From Trebouxia sp. TZW2008 (Eukaryota > Chlorophyta > Trebouxiophyceae > Trebouxiales > Trebouxiaceae): 64,000 bases of DNA. Within the stretch, counting starts at the first letter, position 1, and every line of letters starts with the position of its first letter. The stretch is taken from contig BDIU01000126.1 in assembly GCA_002118135.1 (NCBI GenBank), forward strand, positions 124,001 through 188,000. The letters are read 5' to 3'. This document shows positions 1-12,280 of the stretch, piece after piece. The notes under the pieces were generated by a model, which searched no databases, was not told the DNA's origin, and saw only the letters and a program-made list of their open reading frames with translations. The translations under genes were made by a program, and so were the position numbers.

Positions 1-19
1 GCTCAAAGCTTGCTGGACT

Positions 20-200
20 CTGTCTTGGTCGCTGTATACAAGGCTCTGTGCTTACAGCTCCATACATACTGCTCTGTACATAAGGCTCCGTACATAATGC
101 TCTGTACATAATGCCCTGTACATAAGGCTTTGCGCACAATGCTCTTTACGTCAGGCTACATACACAAGGCCCTGTACGTAGGGCTCTATATCAGGCTCTG
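20..200. repeat. Degenerate minisatellite
   Basis: About ten imperfect copies of a 15-19 base unit built on GGCTCTGTACATAA run head to tail. The region would lie in the intron upstream of the first visible GH51 exon. No coding sense is evident. Confidence 0.7.
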
Positions 201-220
201 AGGCAAGTCTTGATGCAGGC

Positions 221-970
221 AGCCATTGCAGAGGCAGGCTTCATGACGGGTGTGGAAAGGAATTCAGAACACGTGGCCATTACATTAGACCCTCATGTGA
301 TGATGATGCTGAGCTGCAATGCAGGCAGCCATTGCATCAGACCCTGTAGTGACAAGGTTGATCTGCACTGCACAGCCATTGCATCAGACCCCCAAGTGAT
401 GATTTGAATCTGCACTGCAGGCAGCGATTGCAAAGGCTTCATGACAGGTGTGGACAGGAACTCAGAGCACGTGGCCATTGCATCAGACCTTGGGGTGATG
501 ATCTCAATCTGCATTGCAGGCAGCCATTGCTGATGCGTCTCAGAGGGCAAGGAAATTGCTGCCAACGTTAACTCTGCACTCACCCTGGAGTGATTCTTGC
601 ACCCTGCAGACAGCCATTGCATCAGACCCTGGAGTAATCATTCAAATATGCCTTGCAGGCAGCCATTGCAGAGGCGGGCTTCATGACAGGTGTGGAGAGG
701 AATTCGGAGCACGTGGCCATGGCAGCATTTGCGCCTCTGCTGTCCCACTGGAATGACAGAGCTTGCCCCCACAACCTTGTCATATTTGACAACCACAGGT
801 ACAGCTTAACCTGATACAACTACAACAACAAAACCATGTAGTCAATGCTAGATGACACGCTCCAGCACAGGTGCTAAGTGTATGTGGTCATGGCAGCTTT
901 TATGCTCATGCTGTCCGACAGGAGTAACAGACCCTGCTTACACAATCTTGTCACACTTGACAGCCACAAG
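221..970 (+). repeat. Relic copies of a GH51 exon edge
   Basis: The segment spanning the acceptor and first ~50 bases of the exon at 672-798 (reading GFMTGVERNSEH) recurs at about 221-281 and 421-481, upstream of the real exon. A decayed copy of the 3' half of that exon, covering the part that reads LLSHWNDRACPHNL, lies downstream at about 881-970. The copies carry substitutions and stops, so only 672-798 fits a continuous reading frame. The spacer GCAGCCATTGCATCAGACC also recurs between copies, so whole junction-spanning blocks were duplicated. Confidence 0.8.
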
Positions 971-2595
971 CACAATTTTACCTGATACAGAGACATTATA
1001 GTTGCCTGCTTGCATCATAGAAGCATCATCATTGCTGAAGGCTTGAGGCCGGAAAGATGAAGATGACGTTGTTTTCGTGGTGTCATGATTCCAGTCATGG
1101 TTCATGTTAGGCCACACTTTCAAGACACAGGAGCGAGTTTGATCATCAAGCATCAGACACACTATAATGCCCAGGCTTAGATCGCAACCACCACAAGTCT
1201 ACTCTGCAAGTTGCAGCTGCTCTGTCTAGGAATGTGTTGATGCTTCATCATTGTTTGCAGCAGCTGCAGACCCTACCAGTATAGCTTTGATGCGGCAGAA
1301 GTCTTTCAGCTAGGTGATGTGTGCATGCAGGGCGTTTGGGAACAGTGGGATACTGTGTGAAAATGCTGTCTTCAGACTTGCAACCAGCGCGATACGTACA
1401 ACTGCTCATGACTACACCGTTTGAGCTGTTGTGTTGTGCATGCAGGGTGTTTGGAACAGTGTCATACTACGTGCAGAAACTGTTTTCAGAGTTTCAAGGG
1501 GTGCGGTATGTACAGTCAACTGTAACTACCCCTGAGGGTGACCCACGTGATCATGAAATTGCAGCATCAGCTTCATGTCAAGATGATCAATGTAGCAAGA
1601 TTGCTTTCAAGGTATACACAAACAAGGGCGACTTGCATGTCTGCAGTGCATTGCCTGCTTTGATAAGTGCATATGGTAGTCAGTGCAGTGCAATTTTGTA
1701 CTTGATCTGTGTTCTTACGTTGCATGTAGCTGTGGGTCTCTAGTGCCGTGATCATTCTGTGTGGGCACAAGGTGCCTGCCTTGAATGCTTGGCATGGTTT
1801 GTGCAATGCATGGTATTGGTGCTGACACCAAACTCTTTGCTTTTGCAGATGGTGGACTTTGGGCAGGACAGAGTTTTGGCATGGCATGTAGCATGCAGGG
1901 GCCCGTTGTTTTAGTAGATAGTGCAACTCGGGCGATTTGGTGTTTGCAGCCCTTTCTGATGCGTCGTTTGGTTGCTGAAGCTTGAATGCTGTGATTGCTT
2001 TTGCAGATGGTGAACTTTGGGCAGGACAATCAGTTGGTTGATGTTGAACTGCTGGGCCTGAAAGGTTCCCCAGACACCATGACGCTCACTAGGCTGAATG
2101 GCACCTATGCTCAGGATGAGAACACCTTTGATGATCCTTTCAAGGCAAGTCTCCGCTTGATGCTGCTGACTGCTCAAAATGTATGCTAAACTGTCTTGAG
2201 CAGCCAGTCAGAGATGCTATTTGCATCACAAATCACTTCTGTGCTGCTTCTGCAAACTCAGCTGTGACTGACTTGACTTGCAAGGCAGTTTTGCTTGACG
2301 TACTTGTTTTGCTAAGCTGCAATTCTCATCACAAAGCACATTTGCGCAGCTGATGCAAATTGAGGTGTGACTAGGTTGGCTTGCAAGGCATTCTGCTCCT
2401 TGACATACTGGTTTTGCTGAACTGTGAGTTTGATTGCAAGTTGTGCTGATGATGCAGATCACTCCACATGAGCACACTGTTGGCTTCAATGGGCACAATC
2501 CAACGGTGGATTTGCCACCTTTCTCCCTCAGTATTGTTAGCGTGGATCTAACAAAATCACGAAAGCCCGAGCTCAGCATCAGTCAAGCTAAATAA
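672..2595 (+). CDS. Alpha-L-arabinofuranosidase, GH51 (3' part only)
   Basis: C-terminal part of a glycoside hydrolase family 51 enzyme, which removes L-arabinofuranose side chains from arabinans and arabinoxylans, usually after secretion. Visible exons are 672-798, 1446-1611, 2007-2144 and 2458-2595 (TAA), and phases join without a break. The first exon holds the family stretch GFMTGVERNSEH...FDNHR at the end of the catalytic barrel. The second holds VFGTVSYYVQKLFSE. The last two form the C-terminal beta-domain with DENTFDDPFK and LPPFSLSIVSVDL. The catalytic glutamates lie upstream, outside the window. The intron at 2145-2457 starts with GCAAGT, a GC-AG intron. Relic exon copies sit before exons 1, 2 and 3 (221-481, 1325-1416, 1841-1890). 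Confidence 0.88.
1325..1416 (+). pseudogene. Relic copy of GH51 exon 1446-1611 (5' part)
   Basis: About 90 bases starting with the same TGCAGGG acceptor context match the start of the real exon 117 bases downstream, with roughly one base in four changed. It reads as a broken version of VFGTVSYYVQKLFSEFQ. A similar short relic of the start of exon 2007-2144 (MVNFGQD) lies at about 1841-1890. Confidence 0.8.
2145..2457 (+). repeat. GC-AG intron containing a tandem duplication
   Basis: The donor is AAG|GCAAGT and the acceptor is GATGCAG|ATC. Inside, a block of about 120 bases with the landmarks GACTTGCAAGGCA and TACTTGTTTTGCT is present twice (around 2265-2340 and 2380-2420), so the intron itself has grown by duplication. 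Confidence 0.65.
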
Positions 2596-3596
2596 AAGAA
2601 AGAAAAGAAAAAGAAAAGAAAAGTCTATGCTGTTAGGCGTCATAACGGCAGCCTCCGTCTATAGAGGCAGCCCCGGGGGTGCTGCTGTAGAACAGCAACC
2701 AGAGGACTTAATTCTATGGGGTCAGCCCAACAACAACACCATGATGAACCTTTCAACGCAGCGTGCAACTTATGTCACGATTTACTCACTTCCTAGCAGT
2801 TATCACTGAGCTGGAAATAGCTTGTGTTGTATGCAGAGAATGGCAGGACTTTGCATTGTGCAGGCTGCTGTGACATGCATATTTTTGGTTGCAACAACGA
2901 CTGCTTTATGCCTCAGAATCTTTATAGCTATACAGAAGTAGGGAGCGTTCATTCTTTGTCATTTGCTTGCCCGCGTCAGCTGCATTTTGCCGCCATGTGG
3001 CCTTGTGTTGTCAGTTTCGATTTTGCTCAATCCACATCATTTGTGTTGACGCAAAGATCTTGTTGCTTGGAACATGCAGGTAGACTTAGGGTCGTCGCTC
3101 TCAGTCTGGCATAGCTAAATTTCTGCCACTGCTGTGATCCTGATTGCTCTGTCCGTTTTGTCCAATGGTTCTGAATTGACCACTGTTGCTGCTGACATGT
3201 ACAGTTCAACCACTGTGTAAGGGCATGGTGAATCCTGACATGCTTTGATCAACAGCGATTGCTCCTGTTTGCCATACTAAAGCAATGTCTGCGGTTGCAA
3301 GCTGTGTTGCTCATGCCTGATGCAATTGTTTCATGGTTGTGATGCATACAGCCGTAAGCTTGCAGCTCCCTGATCTGGGCAAATCTTGCTCAAGCCTTCA
3401 AGTGAATTCCAACTGGCATGTATGCCACAGTCATGAAACAAGCTATACAGCCTTCATCTTCCGCACCGCATCAAAATTTGAAAGCATGCTTCATCACATA
3501 CAATCAAGGCTTTTGGCAGCCTTGCCTGGTGCCACATCTCACGTGAAGCCAATCAATCCACAACAAATAAGCTTGCAAGTCGATCAGCAGTCAGGC
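2596..3596. other. Convergent intergenic region
   Basis: About 1 kb between the stop of the GH51 gene (+) and the stop of the SRI-domain gene (-). It begins with a purine-rich AAAGAAAAG stretch at 2594-2624. I see no supported gene. Short open frames here have no recognisable motif. Confidence 0.6.
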
Positions 3597-5869
3597 TCAT
3601 TTGTGTAGCCTTTTCTGAGCATATCTGATGTACTCCCGCACAAGCTTCTGAATGTGATCAGATTCTTGGATCAGAAAGTCAGCGTCTTCAGCATGTGCAT
3701 GGTTTTGCAACACTTTTGCTGCAGCCTTCCTGATGACCAACTTGTACATCTGCATGGCATGCAACACCGTCACAAAGATGACTTTTGTTGTGTGCTGTTT
3801 TATTTTCATTCAACATACGTGCTAGACAGGCTCAGCTTGGCATTGCCCAGCTAGGTACATACCGGAGCAATCAACTGTCCCCAACCAGTCAAACCCTGTG
3901 CAACTGTAACTCGTTGTGTTGAGCATCAAGGGAAGAAAGGTCCTTGTACACAGTTGTCTACAAGGGCATTCCTACCCTCCATGTTTGATACAATTGGCTG
4001 AGCTTAGTTAGGATCTTGGCGGAAGAAAGGTGCGCTATTCGTACAGCAGGTCATGCATGCTGGCTTGTTATGCCACAGGTAGCGAATGGTGCTCTGCATG
4101 AGCGTTCAGGGATGAACATCTTATCGCTGTTGCAGACGTGCTTGTTCATGCAGTCCTGAGTTGTGCAAGCAGAAGCATGATAGAGAAGAAAGTCACCTCT
4201 CTGTCAACAATGCCAGCCTTGTAGAATGGATCCAGGAAAGCCCTCACATACTCAGCGACTGCACGCTGCACATGCCGCCTGTCATGACGTTCTTGAGCTG
4301 CAGGCTGCTCTCCATCAACTGCACCTGGTCCACCCACTGCTTGTGCTGATGCCTGTGCTGTGTCTGGCGCTTCGCCATTTGCATCTGGCTCAGGCAAAGT
4401 CTGTGCTGACGCTTGTGCTGACGCTTGTGCTGACGCTTGTGCTGACGCTTGTGCTGACGCTTGTGCTGACGCTTGTGCTGACGCTTGTGGTGATGCTGCT
4501 TCTGCATGAGTTTGCTCTGCATGCTTTATATCCCGCCCAGATGGAGATGCCTTATCACCAGCATCATGCAAGCTTCTGAGGGGCGAGGCCATCACGTCTG
4601 GCTCTGCAGAATCACTAGGCTCATCCCAATCAATGTCATCATCCACAAGTGGTGCAGAAACTGTTGCTGTTGGTGCTGCGGGCTGGGCATGAGAATCAGT
4701 GGAAACTTTACGCCGCTTTTTTGGTGCGGTGTTTGTGACTGCTGACGCTGTTGGGTCTGCTGGGCTTAGGGATATGTCATTTGCAGCAGCTGATTGCTCT
4801 GCTGTCGCAGGTGGCGTGGGTAGTGGAGCATGGACGGTTGGTCGTGATGCAGGAAGGGATGGAGGATACTTGACAAGGCTAGCATCTGTGCGAGCTGCAT
4901 AGTTTTGGTAGCTCTGCACAAGCAGACAGCAGGTGTCAATTCACTACGCATAGCTTAAACATGTCCTGTGTACGTTTGACAGGCAATACACTGGGCCAGA
5001 TACACATTGCCAATCACCCATTGCTGATTACCCATGCACTGCTGATTACATCCACGCACTGCTGATGACACCCATGCACTGCTGCTTACATCTTTACACT
5101 GCTGATGACACCCATGCACTGCTGCTTACATCTTTACACTGCTGATGACACTGGCAGATAGCTGGCTGAGGAGCTATGAAAGCACTTGCTTGGCAGCTTA
5201 TGATGTGGCAAGGTTGTTGCAAACTAGACAACTGTGAGCTGGGCGACAATGTAAATTACACAACTTACTGCTTTGCTCATGCAAGACTTGAACAGCTTGA
5301 GCTCTTGTTCCGTGGCTGCCTTCAGAGCTGTTCTCCTGAGGTCATTCTCAGAGGCCACTATGTCAGGTGTCAAGGGCAGGTCTAAGTCCTTCAGGGCCAT
5401 CACCAGGTGTTGCCCTGCCAGCTTCTGCAAGACCTGCTGCCGGAGGGCGCGGGGAATCTGCACTGCATGTCAATATACCAGTTACCTTCCTGGCATGTAC
5501 ATGCATCCTGATTCTGAAGCAGTGTTGGCTGGCGAAAGGTTGTGTGTGAAACTGGTATGATAATCAGTATGTAGCACCAACCTTGGTTTTGTTGACAAAG
5601 GCGACTATGGGGGTTTCTTTCTTGGGCACACCATCTAGCAGTTTGCCAGCATGCGTAAAGGCAGCTTTCAAGTCTGCAAATTGTTTCTCTTGGGTTGAGA
5701 GCGTGACAGGCGTGCTGTCTTCGATGTCTGCAGCTTTTTCTGCAGCCAAGGCTGCAGCTTGCAATAACAGGGCTTTGGCATTAAGGCCATGTCTGGGCGC
5801 CCTGATCAGGTCGCTGTCAGGGTCCTCAAGGTCTGCAGGCGCAGCACTGTCGTGCTGCTCTTGAGCCAT
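3597..5869 (-). CDS. SRI-like C-terminal domain protein
   Basis: Four exons: 5869-5582, 5457-5269, 4913-4197 and 3749-3597, all phase 0, giving 448 residues. Residues 1-96 are acidic and alanine-rich. The middle is disordered, with a nuclear-signal-like PKKRRK and seven tandem ASAQ units encoded by a 12-base minisatellite. The last ~75 residues (HVQRAVAEYVRAFLDPFYK, then MYKLVIRKAAAKVLQNH to YAQKRLHK) resemble the C-terminal helical domain of PHRF1 and SCAF proteins, related to the Set2-Rpb1-interacting fold that binds the phosphorylated RNA polymerase II tail. I infer a nuclear transcription or RNA-processing role. No RING, PHD or SET domain is present, unlike PHRF1 or SETD2. The start ATG follows a CpG-rich divergent promoter shared with the cysteine synthase gene. 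Confidence 0.78.
4408..4494 (-). repeat. 12-base coding minisatellite (ASAQ repeat)
   Basis: Six perfect tandem copies of GCTTGTGCTGAC (plus strand) run from 4411 to 4482 with imperfect copies at either side. Read on the minus strand they give seven ASAQ units. The unit length is a multiple of three, so copy-number change keeps the frame. Confidence 0.9.
5028..5155. repeat. Intronic minisatellite
   Basis: Units containing CACTGCTGATGACACCCATG and CACTGCTGCTTACATCTTTA alternate about six times in intron 2 of the SRI-domain gene. The two longest copies are identical over more than 40 bases. Confidence 0.8.
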
Positions 5870-6280
5870 AACTTCACTTAGAAGCGGAGTCGCGTCTGCG
5901 CAAGTGCACTTGCTACTGTGACCCTTGCTGATTGAGCCGGCTTGCCTTGATGGCTTAGACAGGTATGTAATTGCTGATACGGATGAAGTTCAGGTGTAAC
6001 AGTATATACACGCAAATTTGGGTGGCGTTGTCTGTCTCGTGCTGTCAATTGCTGAGCGCTGGCAATGCCGCTGTCGCCCATGCAGCAGACAGCAGGATGC
6101 CATGCTGGATGTCATGCTTTGCATGCTGCACTGCATGCTGCATGTCAAGGTCGCAACAATGAGCACAATGTCTGGCGCAGGCACGTCTCGCATCGACCTG
6201 TGCAGGTTTCGGAGTAAGCTGCGCTTCCCGCGGTTTGCGTATGTCAGTCCGGACGCCACAAACGCGTTTTAGAGCCACGG
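5870..6280. promoter_or_regulatory. Divergent promoter region, SRI gene / cysteine synthase
   Basis: A 411-base gap separates the two start codons, which point away from each other. CpG is clearly denser here, mainly between about 6000 and 6350, than in the flanking introns. I could not assign a TATA box or specific factor sites. Confidence 0.55.
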
Positions 6281-9200
6281 ATGGCTCCGCATGGCGTATA
6301 CATAGCAGCGGCAGCGGCAGCGGCCCTTGTGGTACGTCATGCGCAATAAGTGCTGCACGCAGACACTCAACACGCACGCTCAACTCAATGCTTGCTTCAT
6401 AGGGCGGCTTGTGGCTGCACAGACAGCAGCTGTATCAGAAAATTTGCCAGGCCAGTCACACTTGTATCAACACACATGATGTTCACATACCAACTCCCGT
6501 CCTTACCCTTCTCATTGACTTGTGCAGGCTTTAGATGGCTCAAAGCAACGTGTGAGAGACCAAGTCTGTCCTCCTGCTGCCCAAGGCCTGGCTGGTCTAA
6601 TTGGCAACACGCCACTGGTCCGCATTGCAAGTCTTTCTGAAGGTACTGGGTGTGAGGTACTGCAAGCTTGACACTGCTTGCTTGCTCCTGATTGCAAGCA
6701 ATAGCACTTGACTTGTTTCTGGACACAGCCTCTGCCTGTTCTACACAAATCAGCTGAACCAGCAAGGGATGCAGTTATGTCTTTTTGCTGAAACACTAAA
6801 CGGCCACACAAGCTGCTGCGGCTGTCAATTGACTGGGAAAACCTCACTCAGACTCACTACGCATAGGAGTGTGTGAACCTTGGCGCTTCACCAGCATGCA
6901 TCAAAGACATCTCAAACAGCATGTTTCACACATGCAGATTGTTGCCAAAGCTGAGTTTCTGAATCCTGGAGGCAGCATCAAAGACAGAGTGGCGTTGAGC
7001 ATCTTCCAGGATGCCTTTGCTGAAGGGTCGCTACAAAAAGGCGGTCTCATCACAGAAGGGACTGCTGGCAGTACCGGTCAGCTCTCAACCTGCATGGCTA
7101 CATTCTATGTCTCACTCAAGTCCGGCATTTTAGTGTGACTTTCCTCGACTAACAACTCATCAGTCAAACTTTACTTAGTACTCAGGGCTGAGCATGCTTG
7201 CCAAAGGCCATGGCTACGGACTAGCTTGTGTTTTCCAGCTGGAGGCGTGTTTGCAAGATGTGCTCTTGACAGCTTGAGCAAATCCTGTGCTTGCCTTGAC
7301 TTCTTGAGCATGCCCATGCGTTGTCGCATTGGCAGCGAACACTGTCAATCATGTATACACTCACCAGTCTGAAGTCCATCTGTAACAGCCCAACCTTTCG
7401 CTTGAGCAGCAACGCACCCATATCACAACTTCAGTCCACAGCTGCAACTTGTGGCATCTGGACAATTTGAAACAGCATTGTTGCATTCAGGTGTGAGCTT
7501 GGCCATGATTGCTCATGCATATGGCTGTCGATGCCATGTAGCCATGCCTGATGATGCAGCACAGGAGAAGAGCCTTCTGCTGGAAGCTCTAGGTATGAGT
7601 TGCATTCATCAGCCATACCTGCATTCCTACAGATCCATGACTGCGCTGCTGGTTCTGTGTCGTGCGCAAGGTGCCATTGCAGACAGGCTTGCAGGAGAAT
7701 GTGTATGGCTGTTGCCATGTCGTGTCTTTCTGCTGTCTTCGTGTTGAAGGTCATGGAACACTGTGCCAATCAAGGCACAGCGTGATCGTGTCAACCGCAA
7801 GATTCTTTTTGCCGCTTGGCCAGTGATGGTACCTTGTAGACTTAGCTTTTGGCCAAGTATTCTAGATGCATGTCAAGCTGACTGTCGCTGTGTTGTAGAT
7901 GCAGCTTCTAGCTCAATCAGTCTAGATGCATACTAAACCTGGACTTTGCTGCACATGTCTCATAATTCATTGTTGGTCTGCAGGTGCGACGGTGCAGCGC
8001 ATGCGTCCAGTCTCCATCACACACCCAGACCATTTTGTCAATGTAGCGCGCCGCAAAGCAGCTGAAGAAACCAACAGCATCTTCGCTGACCAGTTTGAGA
8101 ACCTAGCCAACTTCAAGGCACATCTACAGACAGGTGAAGAGCTGTGGCAGCAGTGTAACGGGCAGTTGGATGGCTTTGTGTGTGGGGCGGGCACAGGTGG
8201 CACTATTGCTGGAGTGTCTAAGCGCCTCAAACAGCATAAGGACTCCATACAGGTGTATCTGATTGACCCTCCTGGCTCCAGCTTGTACAACAAGGTGAGC
8301 TGTGCTTTTCTGATGGCAGCAAGTCTGGTCTTGTCAATGCAACTTGACTGTACAGTACCATGCTTATCATTGCTGTGTGAATGGAGTCAAAGCTTGAGCT
8401 CAACGGCCCAAATCTGCACAGTCAGTCAGCCATATGACTCACGACCATTATGATTATTGCAATAGTTACTTCAGAAATCATGGGCATTTCTTTCATCACA
8501 GCCTAAGCTTTAGCTACTCTCAGCGTTGACAAGCACAGCTTGCGACCTGTCAAATCGCCAAGCCAAACTCCTCACACTAGAATTGTCATGATATCAAGCC
8601 CAAATTGTCAAATGCATGCCTTCGCAATTGTGTCAACATCAGAATTTGGCATGAAGCAATTTTCAGCTCCTAAACTTCACAGGCGGTGTCAGGGATCCCA
8701 ATGTTCATGGGATGCATGCATATGCAAGTTTTCCAACCTTGAGCGTGGCATGAAGCAAGTGGTGTCCAGGGTGCAGGTGACACGAGGTGTAATGTACACC
8801 CAGCAAGAAGCTGAGGGCAAGCGCCTGAAGAATCCCTTTGACACCATCACAGAGGGCATTGGCATCAATCGCCAGACACAGAATTTTAGCAAGGCCAGCA
8901 TTGATGGCGCCTTCAAGGGCACAGACAGAGAAGCCGTAGAAATGGTTAGGCATCAGTTTTCAAGACCAACAGACCGAGGATTAGCTGTTGTGTCAATGCG
9001 TATACTTGAAAGACAATCAAGCAGCTCAGTCTGTATCAGCAATGTGGTGGCTGCAGTGCTGACTGTAGCTGAAATCAAGTGATGGACTGCAGCTCAGCAC
9101 GCATCTGCAGTGTGGTTGGCCACTGGCTTGCAACTACTGCATCAGCATCAACACATGTACAGGATCTGTCAGCTGGCCTCAGTTTGCAGTGTCTGCTCAC

Positions 9201-9700
9201 TTGTGTACGCTCAGCAAAAAACAATGATGCCATTCTGGATATGCAGCTGATGACAGCACTATGCTCAATGCTACCTGCTGCGCATGCAGGCAGCATACCT
9301 TCTGCGCAATGATGGCCTCTTTGTGGGCAGCTCAGCAGCAATGAATTGCGTAGGAGCTGTCAAGTTGGCCCGTGAACTAGGACCAGGTCATACCGTTGCA
9401 ACCGTTTTGTGCGATGGCGGCCAAAGGTGACTGCCCCTTCTGTGTACATTGTTTTTTCTATGAGTATAATGTCTTAGCTGCTTGTACATGCTGATGCCGA
9501 GCAGCATCCTTGCGTGCTTTGTTGGCCTCGGTGACTGCCATGTAGTCGTGAGGATAGAGGAGCAATGCAAGCAGTAGCTGCTTCTGATGCAACGAGTTCG
9601 GTGCTGCAGGCATTTGAGCCGCTTTCACAACCCAGAGTACTTGGAGACACACAATCTGCTGCCAGTTGCTAAAGGCGCTTCACTAGACTTTGTGTCCTAG
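6281..9700 (+). CDS. Cysteine synthase (PLP-dependent, fungal-type)
   Basis: Eight exons: 6281-6331, 6528-6656, 6938-7076, 7491-7592, 7984-8294, 8777-8944, 9290-9426 and 9610-9700 (TAG), 375 residues. It makes cysteine from O-acetylserine and sulfide using pyridoxal phosphate. [11 protein letters not shown] opens the fold. [10 protein letters not shown] carries the PLP lysine (about residue 75). EGTAGSTG is the substrate loop and GTGGTIAG holds the cofactor phosphate. [10 protein letters not shown] matches the subfamily common in fungi, where a hydrophobic N-terminal anchor is usual. The short alanine-rich exon 1 ([17 protein letters not shown]) would be the counterpart. Exon 1 is the least certain part, chosen because it has an ATG in a CpG-rich promoter, a GTACGT donor and the right phase. 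It is probably membrane-anchored or organellar. Confidence 0.88.
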
Positions 9701-9957
9701 TGTAGATTTTTGGCATGCTGCATGTATGCATTGTACGCTGGCTCTGAACGCTCATGACACTGGGCTCTAAAAGAGGAAGGTGTTACGCAAAGCAGGGCTT
9801 GGTCCATTATCCGCTGGAAGACCCCTTGGGGCTCAAAAGGAACCTGGAGGCGTCTGCTTGACTGTGCACCGGCCGTGGCAGGGCTCAAGGCCGCATCACA
9901 ACAGGTCACAGTAGCTTCTCCATCTTTTTCTGATTCAGCTTCTGTCTGAAGTAGCAC
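9697..9957 (-). CDS. Possible small ORF of unknown function
   Basis: An 86-residue open frame on the minus strand runs into the cysteine synthase stop. It contains VFQRIMDQALL and ERSEPAYNAYMQH, which look protein-like, but I do not recognise the family. It may be one exon of a gene whose other exons I cannot identify, or a chance ORF in the convergent 3' region (9701-10512). That region otherwise shows only short CAG runs near 10015-10035. Confidence 0.25.
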   Translation of the reverse strand: MLLQTEAESEKDGEATVTCCDAALSPATAGAQSSRRLQVPFEPQGVFQRIMDQALLCVTPSSFRAQCHERSEPAYNAYMQHAKNLH

Positions 9958-10512
9958 TTGCTGACACCCCGTCTACAGTAAACAGCATGCATAATGGGCG
10001 GGGAGCCGCTGCCACAGCAGCAGCAGCAGCAATCAAATTGCAAGCTCAGCTGTTGCTGAGCAGCAACAGCCATTCGAACTCTGCTCTAGGCTTGTATAGC
10101 ATCTTACAAGGCAGACAGCCTTCTTCTCAGAACTCTCGTCACGTCAATCGTCAAAAACAAGGCATGCATGGTCAACTAGCCAGGCAATGAAGCAGGTGAT
10201 AGTCATTGGTATCAGGAACTACAGCAGCTATAGCAACAAGGTCAGTGATGTCGACGGCAGTCTGCTACTTCAATGCTCAGCCATACTAAAACTTGTGTGG
10301 TCAGATTAGCTACAGAACAATGTGCAATCACATCATCCAACAAGCAGAATGAAAATCTTCATTCAGACAAAGCTGCATTGAAAGACACAGCTGCCCAAGT
10401 AGCTGCATGTAACACTGCTGCAGCATCATGTTCAGGTCTAAAGCCATGTTGGGGCTTGTACAGACAGCGTCAATGCTCGCTCCACATCATGATGCCTTCA
10501 CTGAAAGAGAAA

Positions 10513-12280
10513 TCATCGCCGTCTGTAGTTTAGCCTGTGGTCTTTTACAGCTTGGTTTGATAGGTTCCTGATCTGGTTGTCTGCTGTAGAAACATGCTGC
10601 TGATTGCGCTCAATGATAGCATCCTGGTATTTGACCTCACTGCCCATAGCCTACAAGCAGCAAAAGCTTGCTCACGTGACATGTGTTCATTGTACATACG
10701 ATGACAACATGCATACTGTGCATGTGCAAAGATTACTTTGCGCAAAATATACATGGCTGCAACTAGAGTCAAACAGTAACAGAACTGCAGTTGACACTGA
10801 GACACTGTTCATGACCAAAACGCCAGGTTGTGCAGTGCACACGATCTGTACCAATGCCATGAAATAAGACGCACCTCGCCTATCCTCTGCAGATCGCTCA
10901 AGGCATCACTGATGGTGTCTAGGTGCTTATCCTGCTCGTTTGTCTGCCGCCGTACTTCTAGTCTGTCTTCCTCTGCACGCATGCAAACAAGTGAGCAATT
11001 GGGCAACCACCAGCATTTGGACAGGGGCTTGTCACAGGTCAAACATGACTTGACAGCAGTCATTGTGACAGTCTGACTTGGGACTTTAGGCGCATGCCAA
11101 CAGCAATGAAGGCAAGGAGAGGATGTGCTCATACCTGCTAGTCCATCACCAATGTGATGCTTCTCAGGGTCAATGGTAGCTCGCAAGCGCTGTGTGGATG
11201 ACAATAGCTCTGATCTTGCTTGTTCCTCAGACAACTGCAGCACATGCAATGAAATGAGTACACAACTTGCACCAGGTGCAGACATTGCTGCAGCTCATGC
11301 TTTGGCAAACTCTCCCCATAATACCGGCAAATTCAGGGTGATGACAGTGCATGCAGCAGCCATACTCACCGGCTTGTCAGCTCTGTTGCCAGTTCTGCCC
11401 GCCATAGAGTCTTCCTGCCTAGATTTCTGAGCCAGGTCATACATCTCCTTCTCCTGCCTTCTTGCATTCTGCCGCCTGCAAATGAATCAGTGCCAAATGA
11501 GCAATTAGCAACTGATTCAGCCATGCCAGGGATGCAAGACTTGTAAAGTCATCAGATGTACGCTTTCTCGCAGACATTAAGCAACAAAGGATGCATTGGC
11601 CAGACTGAGGGCATGCACTACAGTGGACATGAAGCAACTTGAGAGCAACGGGGTTGAAGGGTCACTTACTGCTTGACGCGAGCTTTTCTGGTGGCATCAC
11701 GCTGTGCATTGGGATCGCATTCACAACAGCATGAGCAAAGGAAAAGGAGACAGCATCTCCTCATGTACTTCAAGATACCCTTGGCCTCTACCACGTCTGC
11801 GTCAATCTGCAGCAAAACAGACAGCTGACAAGAATTCCAGACTTATTACAGGGAAACATGAGCACTTTCCAGTTTGTTGCAGTTCTGCTGCCAGCGCAAA
11901 TCTAAACGTCCAAGCATGCAGCTTACCTCATATAGGTCCCTTTCCACTACTTCAAGCTTCTGGCCTTGCTGGTGCAGTGCATCTAGTGTGTTTGCTGCGA
12001 TTTCCCGTGTTTGTTCTGCGGTCTGCACAGACACAACAATGTAAGCTTTCAGACAATGGAGCCTTGCTTTCTCAAGACACAGTCTCGGACACTATTGAAG
12101 CAGGTAGAGGTTGTTAACCTAAATCCTGCTACTGACCTTAGCCGCTCGCTGTGCTGACTGAGTAGTCTCTTTGTGCGTCCGCTTAGCTTTGTCAACGATC
12201 TGTGCTTCTTCCATCGTGTAGCCTTGGGACCCATACGTCTTGCCCGCTGTTCCGTTCGTCGTTGGTGATCTGGAGTCCAT
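10513..12280 (-). CDS. SNAP-25-like Qb+Qc SNARE
   Basis: Seven exons: 12280-12137, 12022-11927, 11806-11670, 11475-11370, 11234-11135, 10972-10875 and 10650-10513, 272 residues. It would supply two helices of the four-helix SNARE bundle in membrane fusion. The Qb helix begins at about residue 49 (EIAANTLDALHQQGQKLEVV, zero-layer Gln about 67). The Qc helix is near residues 200-262, with MGSEVKYQDAIIERN giving the zero-layer Gln about 236. There is no transmembrane segment. The linker holds a seven-cysteine cluster (about 98-109), as in the palmitoylated linker of SNAP-25, so lipid anchoring is likely. An upstream in-frame ATG at 12292 is an alternative start. The nearest functional comparison is SNAP-25/29/33. 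The exact trafficking step cannot be told from sequence. Confidence 0.85.

Noticed and set aside
4408..4494. 12-base repeats as a CRISPR-like array
   Set aside because: Units are contiguous without spacers, lie in a coding exon and keep the reading frame.
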